Shown here piece by piece: positions 1-10,465 of a DNA stretch of 64,000 nt (positions are counted from its first letter, which is position 1; each line of letters starts with the position of its first letter). The DNA comes from Iris pallida. Its lineage: Eukaryota > Streptophyta > Magnoliopsida > Asparagales > Iridaceae. The notes beneath the pieces were generated by a model. That model was not told the DNA's origin and did no database searches. It saw nothing but the letters and a program-made list of their open reading frames with translations. The DNA lies in assembly GCA_029216955.1 (NCBI GenBank), contig JANAVB010016199.1, positions 16,025,736 through 16,089,735 of the forward strand, read 5' to 3'. Position numbers and translations under genes: made by a program.

Positions 1-3000
1 AACCAGCCTCTTTCTCATTTTTCTTTTCCAACTCCATTCTCAAATTATTCTTGGTCTCTGCTCTCAACCGGCCATGGCGGAGAAGTACACCCCGACGAGG
101 AGGCAACACCTAGGCGTTCAAATTCATGCTCAGCGTGGTTTTCTTTCGAAGGTTGATCTGTTTTTGCACTGACAGATCAATTAGTTGAAGGAGGTGAGGA
201 ATCGAGCCCAATTTTGTGTGGATTAGATAATTTGTGAATTTTGAGGAGTTAATGATTCAATCCCTTTCTTGGTTGAGTAGTTGTCTGCTCTTATTGGTGA
301 GGAGGACGATGAACTCTGATCGATCTCTGTCTTTCCCATAGGCTGTTTGAACCTGGTAAGAAATTCATCACTCTTGGTTGCTTTGATTTGAATGCTAACT
401 CAGTTGATCGATTCGATTCTTAAACTGTTTAGATCTAGAGTTGCATATCGATTCGATCTACACGACTGTCACCAAGGAAAAAGTCGAGGATCGTTGAGTT
501 TACTAATTTCCTTCGCAGTTCATCAATTCGAGCTAGAGGAGAGGATTGTAAGTATTAGTTCTTCTTCTTTCTTTGATCAATGTCTTTATGAATTTTGGTT
601 CGATCTTGAGAGTTTCTAAAAAAATCATTTCGTATCAATTCTTCAGGATGTTAGATCTGGTGTAGACAAGTGAAAACATTGTAAATTTGGTTCGGATACA
701 GAGTATGTGTCTGATTCTTAATACTCCTCAACTGAGATCCCTTTTCGTTTATTCATAATTCTTGAACTAAATCAATTCATGTGATTCCCTGTTTCACACC
801 ATATCATTTGTATCTTTTGTTTCAAAGGCAGTGCAGCTCGTATTCCTCTTTGAAGCCAACAATAATTTAGATCTCTCTTCGTCAGGTAATTTTTGATTAT
901 TTCAATTTTTAGCCTTGGTAAACTTCTTTAATTGATGCTTGCCAACAGAGAGGTCAGGTGATACTAATAATTAGGTACATATTAGAGTTAATCTGATATG
1001 TGGAATCCTTGGGTTAGATTGAAACCTGATATATGCATAGTTGATGTTAGTTGGGAATGTTTCATTATTAAGGAGATGGCTAGGATGATGAGTTTAAATT
1101 CAAGCCATAGGACTGATTTATCTTAGCTTTAATTAGGACTGATTCGTATCAGTACCTATATTTGACTGATTTGAACCAAGTCTTAATTAAGACTAAGCTA
1201 CATCAATCCTAATTTTGTTAGGAGTTGAGTAATCAGGTTGGTTTATATCCCATTTCTGGGTGATGATCAAGCTGTGGCTGCCAACTTATAAAAGCAGTCG
1301 TATGGAAATCTGGGTATCCTATCAATTGTAGGATTGTTCTTGCAATTTGGATTCCAGTTTTTACTTTGGTAGATATCAGAGTAGGTCTGTGTTATCTTGT
1401 TCTTGTTAGATTTATATGTTATATATTAAAGACTGAGGGTTGATGTAAATTAACAGTTCATGAATCAGTTATAATTAATACAAGGTTACCTATTCCTTTT
1501 CTGATCAGCAAATCAGTTCACCTCATCTTACCTTGTTTAATCTGTCATACTCATCCAAAGGAGCATACTCGGTCAACCTGCACTTGAGAACAGGATTCTT
1601 ATAATGTGATAAATGTTAGAGATACCAGGAACATTAGGAAGTTAGTAATTCATTTTGGGAAGGTTTAAAGGGACTGGACTGGATTTGTTTAGGACTGTAG
1701 GATGGAAACCTATTTTCAGTGGGGATTTTCCTGAGCTAGTTCCTGAAATGTTGGTACCAGTTTTATAGTTAGTATTGATTAAACTGTCAGCATCCTGTCC
1801 TATTTTAATTGCCAAGTTAAATTATAGTTGGAGGTTGTTTAATATCTTAGCAATGTATTTTGTAAATTAAATAGGTTCAGCACTTGGTAAACTGTATAGA
1901 AATAGGTTGAGTAATGTATGGCAGTATTGGAAGATGGTAACTTAGATATTGTAACTTAGAGTATAGCTAGGTTGAACCATATATTTGGGATTGTGGTTGA
2001 ATCACAGGTTAGGATTTCAGTTGCAGTTGAGTTCTTACTTGGATAGTAGACTGATTTATATCTCACCAGAGAGTTAATATGGGTTGTGCCATTGTCTCTA
2101 TGGCAATGAGTAACAGGAAAAACTCATGGGTATGTGTGGGTTTTTGTTGAGCTTAAATCCTGAAATGGGGTAGACACAACCAAGTCCCAATTCAAATTGG
2201 AATGGTTGTGTGGGACTATTAGTTCAGACCAGTCCTAGTTAAGAACTGAGATACAGAATTCCTAGTTAGGATTTGGCTCCTTAAACCTGAAAGCTTATAT
2301 CACAGGTTATGATACTTAGGACTGAAGTTTAGAATGTTAATTAGTTGGAAAACCTGAGATTATGATGGTTATTGACAGTTAGCTGATATTAGGGTTGATA
2401 TGCATCAGTTTCTTAGTTGAACTACATGTATAATTCATATTGTAGACTGAATCAGTCATGATTTAAGGACTATTAGATGGGTTTGCATCAGCCAATGGCT
2501 TAGACTGATGTATATTAACATCATAATTAAAGACAATATGGCACAAGCCTATTTAAGAACTAATTGTATCAGTCCTACATTGGACTTTTAAATTTAAACT
2601 GTAAATGCCCTGTTCCCTTAATTGGATGTGTATAGTTCATATTACCACAGTTAGGAAACCATGGTACCAATGGGTGTTGGCCATTCTAGGAGTCATGACA
2701 CCTATGTATATAAAGATAGGTTTAGTGTTTAAACCAAAGTGTTGAAGGGACCTTTTTAGACTAGAAATATCTACCTATATTGTCAACTTATCAATTGTAA
2801 TTAAAACATGAGGATATCCAACAGTGCATCCTATACTTGATCACCCTAGGCAAGGCAAGTATACTCCTCGGACTTGTTCATTTTCTCATGTCTTGTATAT
2901 TCATTCCTGTATCTCCTTGTTGACACGATGTATCACGGGATTGCCTTGTTTGATGTTCTTGAGTTTACTTGTGTCTGGGAGAGAAAATACTACAGATGTG

Positions 3001-3724
3001 TGATCAAACCCATGTTACTATTCATGTGAATAGCTTAGGCCCCACATCGTGCACGCGGGACCAAAGCCATACCATTTCATATTTATTGAATCTATCCAAG
3101 CCGATCACACACTCTGGATATCTTTCAATATTGCACATTTCATATTCAGGTTGTATTTCAGGATTCAGGTTGTATTTCATGTTCAGGTTGTATTTCATGT
3201 TCAGGACTCATATCATGTTCCCTGTCTTTACTTTCAGTACTCATGTTCAGATTTTATGTCTTATTCTCATTTATCGTACTGTATATATATTTTCTGTTTC
3301 TTATTTATACCATGATTTTCATGTTCATTTCCTTGGATATACTTAGCTCCGCTCCTGACTAGGATATGTTGCAGGTAAGCTGGAGGCTATCTGCGATACT
3401 TACTACGGGCAGGAGCCTGAAGACACCTATGAGCCAGTTGATATTGCCCAGGACCTAGAGGCTGAGGAAGCCTAGTCTTTTCTACTTTAGCATATCTGGA
3501 CTTGTATTAGAGGCATCATTATAGTTTACATTTGCTGGAATGTAATAACATTTAGATTGTATCCGAGATTCTGGGATTTGATATATTAGATGCTGTGATT
3601 AATTTCATTCTTCTCTTGATTCATAGTTCTCCCTAGATATTGGTACAACTTACTTCGTCGTGTCCATCGACGAAGGCTGGGCGTGTCCGACTCGTGTCCG
3701 ATTATTCGGGAGCGGGTCGTGACA
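1..3724 (+). mobile_element. B-like LTR (B-prime), left end outside window
   Basis: This is the leader and right part of a gypsy LTR related to, but diverged from, the B LTR at 47748-51173. The shared blocks are strongest from about 2770 to the end: the GC-donor block near 2851, the acceptor block near 3345-3374, and the terminal ggagcgggtcgtgaca. The sequence right of the end (gatagggtgtcaatg) matches the inside of the D LTR at 37255, so this LTR was inserted into D. The first bases correspond to just after the TATA box of B. A short frame starts at ATG 74 in a good plant context (gccATGGCG) and runs 32 codons to 172. The B LTR has a similar start at the same place. No internal region follows, so this is a solo LTR or a 3' LTR whose body lies left of the window. 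Positions 180-2770 hold AT-rich leader sequence with intron-like borders (352, 548) and nothing else I recognise. Confidence 0.8.
3375..3475 (+). CDS. LTR-embedded acidic exon, B-prime copy
   Basis: A 33-codon terminal exon candidate follows a CTGAC branch-like site and gttgcag. Read in phase 1 after a preceding G, it encodes KLEAICDTYYGQEP and ends EAEEA then TAG. The B LTR exon at 50823-50923 has exactly the same length and the same CDTYYGQEP core, with both silent and replacement changes around it. A GC-type donor (caag then gcaagt) lies at 2854/2855, giving a 520-base candidate intron 2855-3374. The frame stays open upstream of that donor back to about 2817. No matching protein family is known to me. 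The frame is seen directly. The splicing and the start codon are inferred. Confidence 0.45.
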
Positions 3725-4259
3725 GATAGGGTGTCAATGTATAACAATTTATTTCATGTGTGTTTGTGTGAGTGTCAAAAGTGTACACAAAATCAGTGTT
3801 GCCATTTCTCAGGTTTCATAGTGTTCTACTTGTGTGTACATGAGTGAATGGGAAGCATCATAGGTTCCAGGTTTCAGTTTAGGTGTGCAATGTGTGCTCA
3901 GTTTAGTACCTGTGTGAGCAATATATATTCCCAGGTTCTTAGTTTAGAACAGTGAACACTCAGTGTAAAAATACATAGAAATCTATGTACAAATTCTCAG
4001 AGGTACTAAACAGTTTACAATCTCAACTGAAATTGAAAACCAACTTATCAATACAACAATGAGTCCTATTGCAACTAACTCAGTTAAATATAGGAATCAC
4101 ATTGAAATTGAATCAAACCAATTCAGGAAAACACAATGGCAATTCAAATTCTCAGGTTTCAGTGTTACCTAACAGTGTATCAATCCAATTGCATTCCAAA
4201 AGCCCAAAATGCAATTCTAAAACTAAATCCCATGCTAATCATAACCCTAACATGGTAGG
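3725..4259 (-). repeat. D 3' LTR, segment left of A
   Basis: This matches 37255-37800 of the D 5' LTR almost base for base (shared gggtgtcaatgtataaca and ctcagttgaatataggaa-type blocks). It is the middle of the D LTR. The part that should lie to its left is cut off by B-prime. It contains no gene. The 88-codon frame at 4069-4335 runs into element A and is accidental. Confidence 0.85.
4255..4259. repeat. Target-site duplication of A (left), gtagg
   Basis: The five bases gtagg precede the LTR start tgtaac at 4260 and recur at 14931-14935 right after the LTR end gtgaca. The unoccupied counterpart in the D 5' LTR (near 37796-37803) has a single catggtaggttaatc. This fixes both ends of A to the base. 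Confidence 0.95.
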
Positions 4260-4771
4260 TGTAACACCCAGTTTCTGGAATGAGGGTAATTTTGAATTTT
4301 TGTGTTTAATTTATTTAATTATGATATTTAAATAATAATATAATTTTTTGGTAATTTTTAATCATTTTAAAACTATTTAAATTATGACTTGTGATTTAGT
4401 GTGCAGCTAGTGAAACCGTAGAGACTGTCTGCCCTAGAGCCTAACCATGTCATTAGGATGATTTAATTATCATTTTTAGCCTAGGGATAATTTGGTCATT
4501 TTGACTTATTTGAATTAATTGATGATTTATTGAATTGGTGAATTTTAGTTGACCTTGACTTGTTGAGACCTAGTGGACTAGCCTAGAAGCTAACCCTAGC
4601 TATGGTAACCCTAGTCTAGCTTGAGTTAACTCATTTTAGTCATTAGAGATTAGTTTTAGAATGAGAGGATTAGTTTAAGTGGAATTATTTCATATTTTGT
4701 GATTTTAATGAAAGGACTAGTGATTTAAGGACTTAATGACTTGTGACTTGGCCCATGGCCCATTATTTGAC

Positions 4772-4830
4772 ACCCTAACCCTAACCAAACCCTAAATGAC
4801 CAGCCACATAGGGATCCTACCCTATATAAA
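4772..4830 (+). promoter_or_regulatory. A 5' LTR promoter: telobox cluster and TATA box
   Basis: accctaaccctaacc followed by aaaccctaaa (4772-4797) resembles plant telobox elements. A clean TATATAAA follows at 4823-4830. Transcription would start about 30 bases downstream, near 4855. The same order, telobox then TATA, occurs in the C and D LTRs. The boxes are seen; the activity is inferred. Confidence 0.65.
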
Positions 4831-7800
4831 CACTTATTCATTAGGGCTTGCCTCCTTTATTTCATTCCAACACTTGGAGAAAGAGAGGTATTTTTCCCCT
4901 TCCAAAAATCTCCATAAATCTATTTTTATTCCTTTTTAATCCTATTTTCTTGCATTAAAACCTAATACTTCCCTATTTTCTGTTTGTGGGGTTTAATTCC
5001 AGCTTTGGATCAATTTGGAGCTTTTGCCATCAAGAGGAAGAATCTCCCATTTGAAGCTTTTCCAAGCTTTTTGCACATATAGGTAAAACCCTTTAAATTA
5101 ATTTAAATTTCGGTTTTCTTTGCATTTAGAGCTAGATCTAGGAGTCTCCTAGGTATCCCCAAAATTTGGGTGGATTTCGTGTCCGTTTGGTGTCCGTATC
5201 GGACACGTGTCTATGTGTTATTTAAGGTGTTTGTTGAAATGCCTCAACGGATTGAATGTTAATATTTTCAAAATAAATTATATATTTGGATTGCTTATGA
5301 GATGTAAATTACGGATCTAGGTGACTGAGTCAATTTTTATGTGTTTTTGTGTCAGTTTTAGGGCTTGGACACGCTGTACGACACTATCGTGCAGTGCCCT
5401 GCTACTCGACGTGTCGTGTGCGCTGGATACGACACGTTGCGATGTGGTATTTTAGGGGAGGGTGCAGGCTATCACTGACACCTTGCATACGAAATTTGAG
5501 ACGATTCTATGGAGTGGTTTGAGAGAAAATCCACCCGCACTGGAATTGCAAACACACACACACGTGCATAGCTGTCCACTGATACACGACTGGACACGTG
5601 ACACGACACACATTAGACACGATACAGGCACTTGTATCCCTAGCCCTATACCTACCCTAGGGTTGGACACGAGCACGAGGCTCGAGGGTCGACACACGGG
5701 TCCCTAGATCGTATTGCACCTGTGCACGATGCTGCCTATGCGCAGTTCAGTCACACAGTGACATTTGGGTTTAGACGCTGTTTAGACACTTCGTGTCCAC
5801 TCTAGTAGACACGAATGGCTTTCCTTAGACACATGACATATGGTACACACACTGATATACCTGTTTGTGAATTTCGATGGTTAAATTGAGTTTTCGAATG
5901 GTTGGAAGTTATGTATCAGTGTTATTTCAGTTGGATATGGGAACTGTCAGCTAAATTATGAACCCTTTCCTGAAATTCAATGCTAATTTAGTTTTGGGAT
6001 TTAAAGAGGGTGTATACATATATGCTAGATTCTTGTTAAAATTCTATTTGGTTATAAGTTGAGTTTGGTTAATGTTTAAATGTTAATTCTGAAATTTCAT
6101 AGGTTGTTTAATGAGATTTATATTAAATGTGTATTCCTGAGTTTAGATTGTTTTAAAACCAGAGATTAGTTAGGACTTAAAAATGAAATGTTGTTTACTG
6201 TCATTTCTGAGATGAAGGATTTCTAATATTGAATGTTTACTAAGATTCCAGTTATGAGATTTGGTTTTGATTTCTGAAATTGAATGTAGTTTACTGAGAT
6301 TCATATGTGAATGACTGAGTTTTAATTCCTAATGAACTGTCTAAACCTGAGTTTAGGTTCTAGCCTTCACTGTTTTCCAGAGTGAATGGGCATTCACTGA
6401 TTTTCTGTAAAAACCTGAGATTCATTTTTACTTAACTGTAGACTGAATGGTTTCCTTAACCTGAGACTATTTTCCAGATTTCCTAAATGAATGTTTTGTT
6501 TCAATATGTACACTGATTTTCCTATTGTCAATTCCTCTTTCCTGTATACACCCAGGTAATCACCCATTCCTATTAAACCTGAGACTTCTGATTCTCTTAA
6601 CTGAGATTCATTTCTTCCTACACACATGTCTTACACTAATGTATTTCCCTGTTTTCTTTATGTGCTCACTGATTTCAGGATTTCCCACATGCCCTCATGT
6701 GACACTCTCTACCCACACATGTTTTCCTCATTAATTTTCCTAATATATATTCCACTGTTTCAGGATCACCCTCAAGCCTAACACACACATACCATATCAC
6801 ACTCTCTTGTATTCTTCCACACTCTCACTCATGACACACACACACTTGGACACATATATGTGTTTTCCCATTCTCTATACATAGGTATATATATATATGT
6901 ATTGAGATGTATATATATAGGTATCCTATATAATATATCAATGTGTGTGTACTAATATTATATTGATATATATAATGTATATGTGATATGCATATAGTAG
7001 CCTATATGTTATATGTATATTCTATATTATATTATATAATAGTTCAATTTGTGTATTCTAAATTAGATTATATAAATATATCGATGTGTGTATTAGATAA
7101 ATATTGTCATGTGTTATGTGTAGATGTGATTATAGGTTGGTTTTAGGCATGATATAGCCTAGACTAGGGCTCTTAGCCTATGGGTGTATCTGTGTGTCAG
7201 TATAGAGTCTAGTTAGACTTGTGTAGCCTTGTTAGACCTAGTTAGACTAGTATGGACTTGTTTGACTTAGGTTAGACTAGGATTAACCTAGTTTGACCTA
7301 GACAGTTGACCAGGTTTGACTTAGAGTTGACTTTGACCTAGATTGGCCTAGAAATTATGTAGATTGCATCATAAACATCAATTGTCTTATTTTAAACACA
7401 TTATAACCTGTACTGTTCTATTTAGGACATTGTGACTCCGGTGCAGACATCTGATATTATACTACTCTTTTCAGAGTATTAGGCGAGTACATTCTCTGAT
7501 AGTTCTCTCATTTACTTGTCAATTACTGTACTTCAGTTCTAGTTAGTTGTATGCGATTCTCTGTTACAACACGTATGGATATTCTGGATTCATGTATACG
7601 ACACACATTTATTATCTGGCCTCTATTACTGGAATCATTCTGGAATCAATTACTGGTATCATCATATTCTGGCTGGACTCATCCTGAATCATTGTGTCGA
7701 ATTTCTGGATTCACTTGCTGGGAGGGAAAATACTAGAGTAAGACATGTAGACATACCCTAATTCTGGAATCACCCTATGCTGGAATCAAACTGGAATGAT

Positions 7801-8274
7801 AGCCATCTCATACCCGGCCAGGTGTGTGATGTGCCGGATTACCTATAGCCGTTTACATGTCGATCTCGGTATTTTAAAACACACTGCTAGAGTATAGGCT
7901 GGACTCACCCTGGAATCATTGATCACTATGACTGAAATCGTCCCGTACTGGATTCATCTTGTATTAGATTCGTCTTGTACTGGACTTATATTGGAGTTAC
8001 ACTCGTATACATTTACTGTCTGGACTTATATCATATTACCCTGGTTCAGCTAGTTCTATTTTTTTACAGTCTTTATTGCCATGATTCTTCTCTTGTTTAG
8101 TTACTTACTTCTCTTGCACTTTATCTATCTTTCTTTACCATCACCTGAATATAAACTTCCATGTTCATCAATACAACTGTCTATAACTGCTTTATAGTTC
8201 TTTGTCATTTACTTGGGTTTTCTAGATGAGATTGTGCTCGTTCCTGTCCTGACTGGACTTGTTGAAATTTACAG

Positions 8275-8327
8275 ATGATTGCCCTGAGGATATTTGCCCT
8301 ACTCATTATGGACCTGACGAGGATTAG
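8275..8327 (+). CDS. LTR acidic exon, A 5' LTR copy (shortened by TAG)
   Basis: It follows cctgactggac and tttacag. In phase 1 it encodes DDCPEDICPTHYGPDED and then TAG. The 3' LTR copy of A has AAG instead of this TAG and stays open much longer, so this copy is probably damaged. The Y of the usual TYYG is H here (CAT for TAT). The paired GC-type donor is at 7482/7483 (attag, then gcgagt), giving a 792-base candidate intron. Confidence 0.4.
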
Positions 8328-8710
8328 CTACCTTTGGCCCCGACACTCAGGAGTGATCGGGATTTAGTTTAGTAGACATGCATCTGTTTTCATGTAGAGC
8401 TTGTTGTATAGAATTGAGACTTGAGATGTGTTTGAGATTTTTTGAGATTGTTGTTATTATTTCAGTAGTTATTGTTGTCTTCAATATCTTAGTTATATTT
8501 CGGTGTTATCTTATCGTGCTTAGACTGTGATTGAGTTACACCATATCTTATACTTGTCCTCCGTTTGGAGTTGATCTTGATGAGTACATTATATACTGCA
8601 TGAGTTGATGGTTAGTTAGAGACTTAGAACAGCGTTCTACCGTCGACACTGTGGCGTAGGCTGGACGCTGTTACGTACTCGTACCCTCACAGTGGGTGCG
8701 GGTCGTGACA

Positions 8711-8740
8711 CATTTTTAGTGGTAGCCCATGCAGGTCGAG
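8711..8740 (+). other. Primer-binding region of A
   Basis: Right after the LTR end comes catttttagtggtagccc then atgcaggtc. The same block, tttttagtggtrgcccatg, follows the LTR in B, C, D and E. It must contain the reverse-transcription primer site, but it lacks the usual plant initiator-methionine complement tggtatcagagc and the TGG begins about 9 bases from the LTR. I cannot assign the tRNA. Confidence 0.5.
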
Positions 8741-8975
8741 AGTCGCATTAGTGCGATATCATGGTAGTACGGCGACTTAGTTGTACTGCTGCGAGCCTGC
8801 GATAGCATTGAGAGATAGGCTTTAACGGAGAGGCAACTCAATCACGGTTAGGAAAAATTCTACTTCAATTCATGCCATCTATACATCTTGCTGATTGTCT
8901 TCCTAGAAAATTAACTGTCCTCCCTTGATTTGTCGTTTCTATCACAGTATTGATTCCTTGTTTGATCTCTCCAGG

Positions 8976-10317
8976 ATGGTCGAGACTAGATCCCATCGCT
9001 CCGGACTGAGGGACGCTGTAGAGGGGTCTGCCACCTCTCGTCCTCAGCAGCCAGCCCCTGGTACCGCAGCCCCAGTCATGCCAGCTGGGGTCGGCATTTT
9101 AGCTGCTTTCGGAGGATCCCCTCCACCTATGAGGCATGAGCCGAGTCCGGTGATTCTGGATGTGCATCAGCAGCAGCAGCCACCTGTGGGGACAGTTGAC
9201 GCCGTTCAGCTGTTAGCCTTCTTCCGGCAGTACATAGAGGGTTAGCAGACACAGCAGCAGAGGCACACAGCAGAGCTCACACGAGGCATTGAGCTGGCCG
9301 TGACTGCGGTAGAGAGAGTTGTAGCTCAGCCAGCGGCAGCCCCGCAGTCGCACCAGCCGCGGGAGAAGGGCATTCAGGACTTTCAGAAGATACACCCGAG
9401 GGACTTTCGAGGGACAGAGGGGATCTTGTATGTCGACGAGTGGATCGAGCACATGGAGGAGATATTCAGATTGGCTGAGATTCCGGCGAGGCTCCAGATA
9501 GAGGTGGCAGCCAGCATGATGCAGGATCTGGCCCGCACATGGTACCAGACTGACCCGAGGGTTGGTACGACAGGACAGACTTGGGCAGCATTCAAGAAGC
9601 TGTTCAAGGAGAAATTTTTCTCGGATGCAGCGCTAGGAGCCCTCGAGACCCAGTTCGATGCCCTATTCCAGGGCGGTCAGTCCATGGAGGAGTATGCAGG
9701 GGAGTTCTGCCGTCTGAGCAGATTTGTCGAGGGGTTGTCTGAGGCGACGAAGGCCCGGAGGTTCAGGAAGGGGCTGGTCAAGGAGGTGAAGTCCTATACC
9801 AAGAGTGCCCGTGGTGCCACTTTTGAGGAGATCTTGGTGGGCGCCTTAGCAGCAGAGGATGATCTTGAGCTGAGGCTCAAGAGGGGACGAGACGCTCACG
9901 GTACCGATAGCAGCGGAGGCCAGGCCAAGAGGCCTCACGTGCAGATTCTGCAGACAGGCACCAGTGGGAGTTCAGCAGGTACAGCATCAGTATCGGGGTC
10001 AGGACCCGAAGGCGATCAGTTGTTCCTACTGCAAGAAGCCGGGACACATCTGGGAGCAGTACAGGAAGAGGTTGAAGGTTTGCTATTTCTGTGGGTCAGC
10101 TGCCCTCCAGAAGATAGATTGTCCTATTGCACCTCCTTTTGAGGGGGCTAGGCCACCTGTAGCTCAGCACCAGAGGGGTGGAGCTTTTGTGATGGCAGCC
10201 GAGGAGACTGACGTTGCAGGTGATGGGTTAGCAGGTTTGTCCTTCTCATTCTTCCTTTCCACTTTCCTGTGTGATTCCATTAGTACCTGCCAGGATATTA
10301 TTGTGATTGCTAGATAG
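8976..10317 (+). pseudogene. gag: gag of A, interrupted
   Basis: The ATG at 8976 opens MVETRSHRSG, the same start as gag of C and D. The N-terminal part is proline/alanine rich. The central capsid-like region (WIEHMEEIFR at about 9440, then FKKLFKEKFF, EYAGEFCRLSRF, FRKGLVKEVKSY) is the Retrotrans_gag type. A TAG at 9243-9245 replaces a Gln codon (CAG in C). The frame resumes to about 9950, where a frameshift moves the zinc-knuckle part into another frame ending at 10317. Both knuckles are spoiled: the first reads CSYCKKPGHIWEQY (last Cys to Tyr), and the second lacks its His. The coding part ends near 10240 where protease would begin. No pol follows. Confidence 0.85.
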
Positions 10318-10465
10318 TGTAGCTACCCTGTTCGAGACTGTAAAATCACGACCAGTAAGATTATGTTTGTATGATTATCTCTTGACCTTGATTGTTTGGG
10401 TTTGACCTAGAAGGGGTGCGATCATTTTAATTTCGAGGACAAAATTTTTCTACGGAGGGTAGGAT
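10318..10465 (+). other. A 3' untranslated stretch and polypurine tract
   Basis: The atttcgaggacaaaat block before the LTR also occurs in B and C. The purine run ggagggtagga (10454-10464) directly precedes the 3' LTR start at 10466 and is the likely plus-strand primer. The sequence between the end of gag (about 10240) and 10400 is not seen in the other elements here. Confidence 0.7.

Larger units (their letters stand above)
4260..8710 (+). repeat. A 5' LTR
   Basis: It starts tgtaacaccca and ends gtgaca, verified by the target duplication. In order it holds a telobox-like cluster and TATA box (4772-4830), a leader donor atatag/gtaaaa near 5082, a block dense in gacacg/cgtgtc (5160-5830), a pyrimidine-rich stretch with CA repeats, short TA repeats (6886-7030), a GC-type donor at 7482/7483, the CTGAC-acceptor block, and the acidic exon. 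No independent gene is seen. Confidence 0.92.

Noticed and set aside
4772..4797. Telomere-like ccctaa repeats
   Set aside because: Only two or three units; a telobox promoter element, not a telomere or interstitial telomere array.
7551..7736. 61-codon frame conserved in both A LTRs (also 13772-13957)
   Set aside because: Both copies are from one LTR pair; it lies inside the proposed GC-AG intron and is absent from C, D and E.
8990..9245. Search for tRNA genes and initiator-Met primer complement near gag starts
   Set aside because: No cloverleaf-like sequence and no tggtatcagagc seen by eye anywhere in the window.
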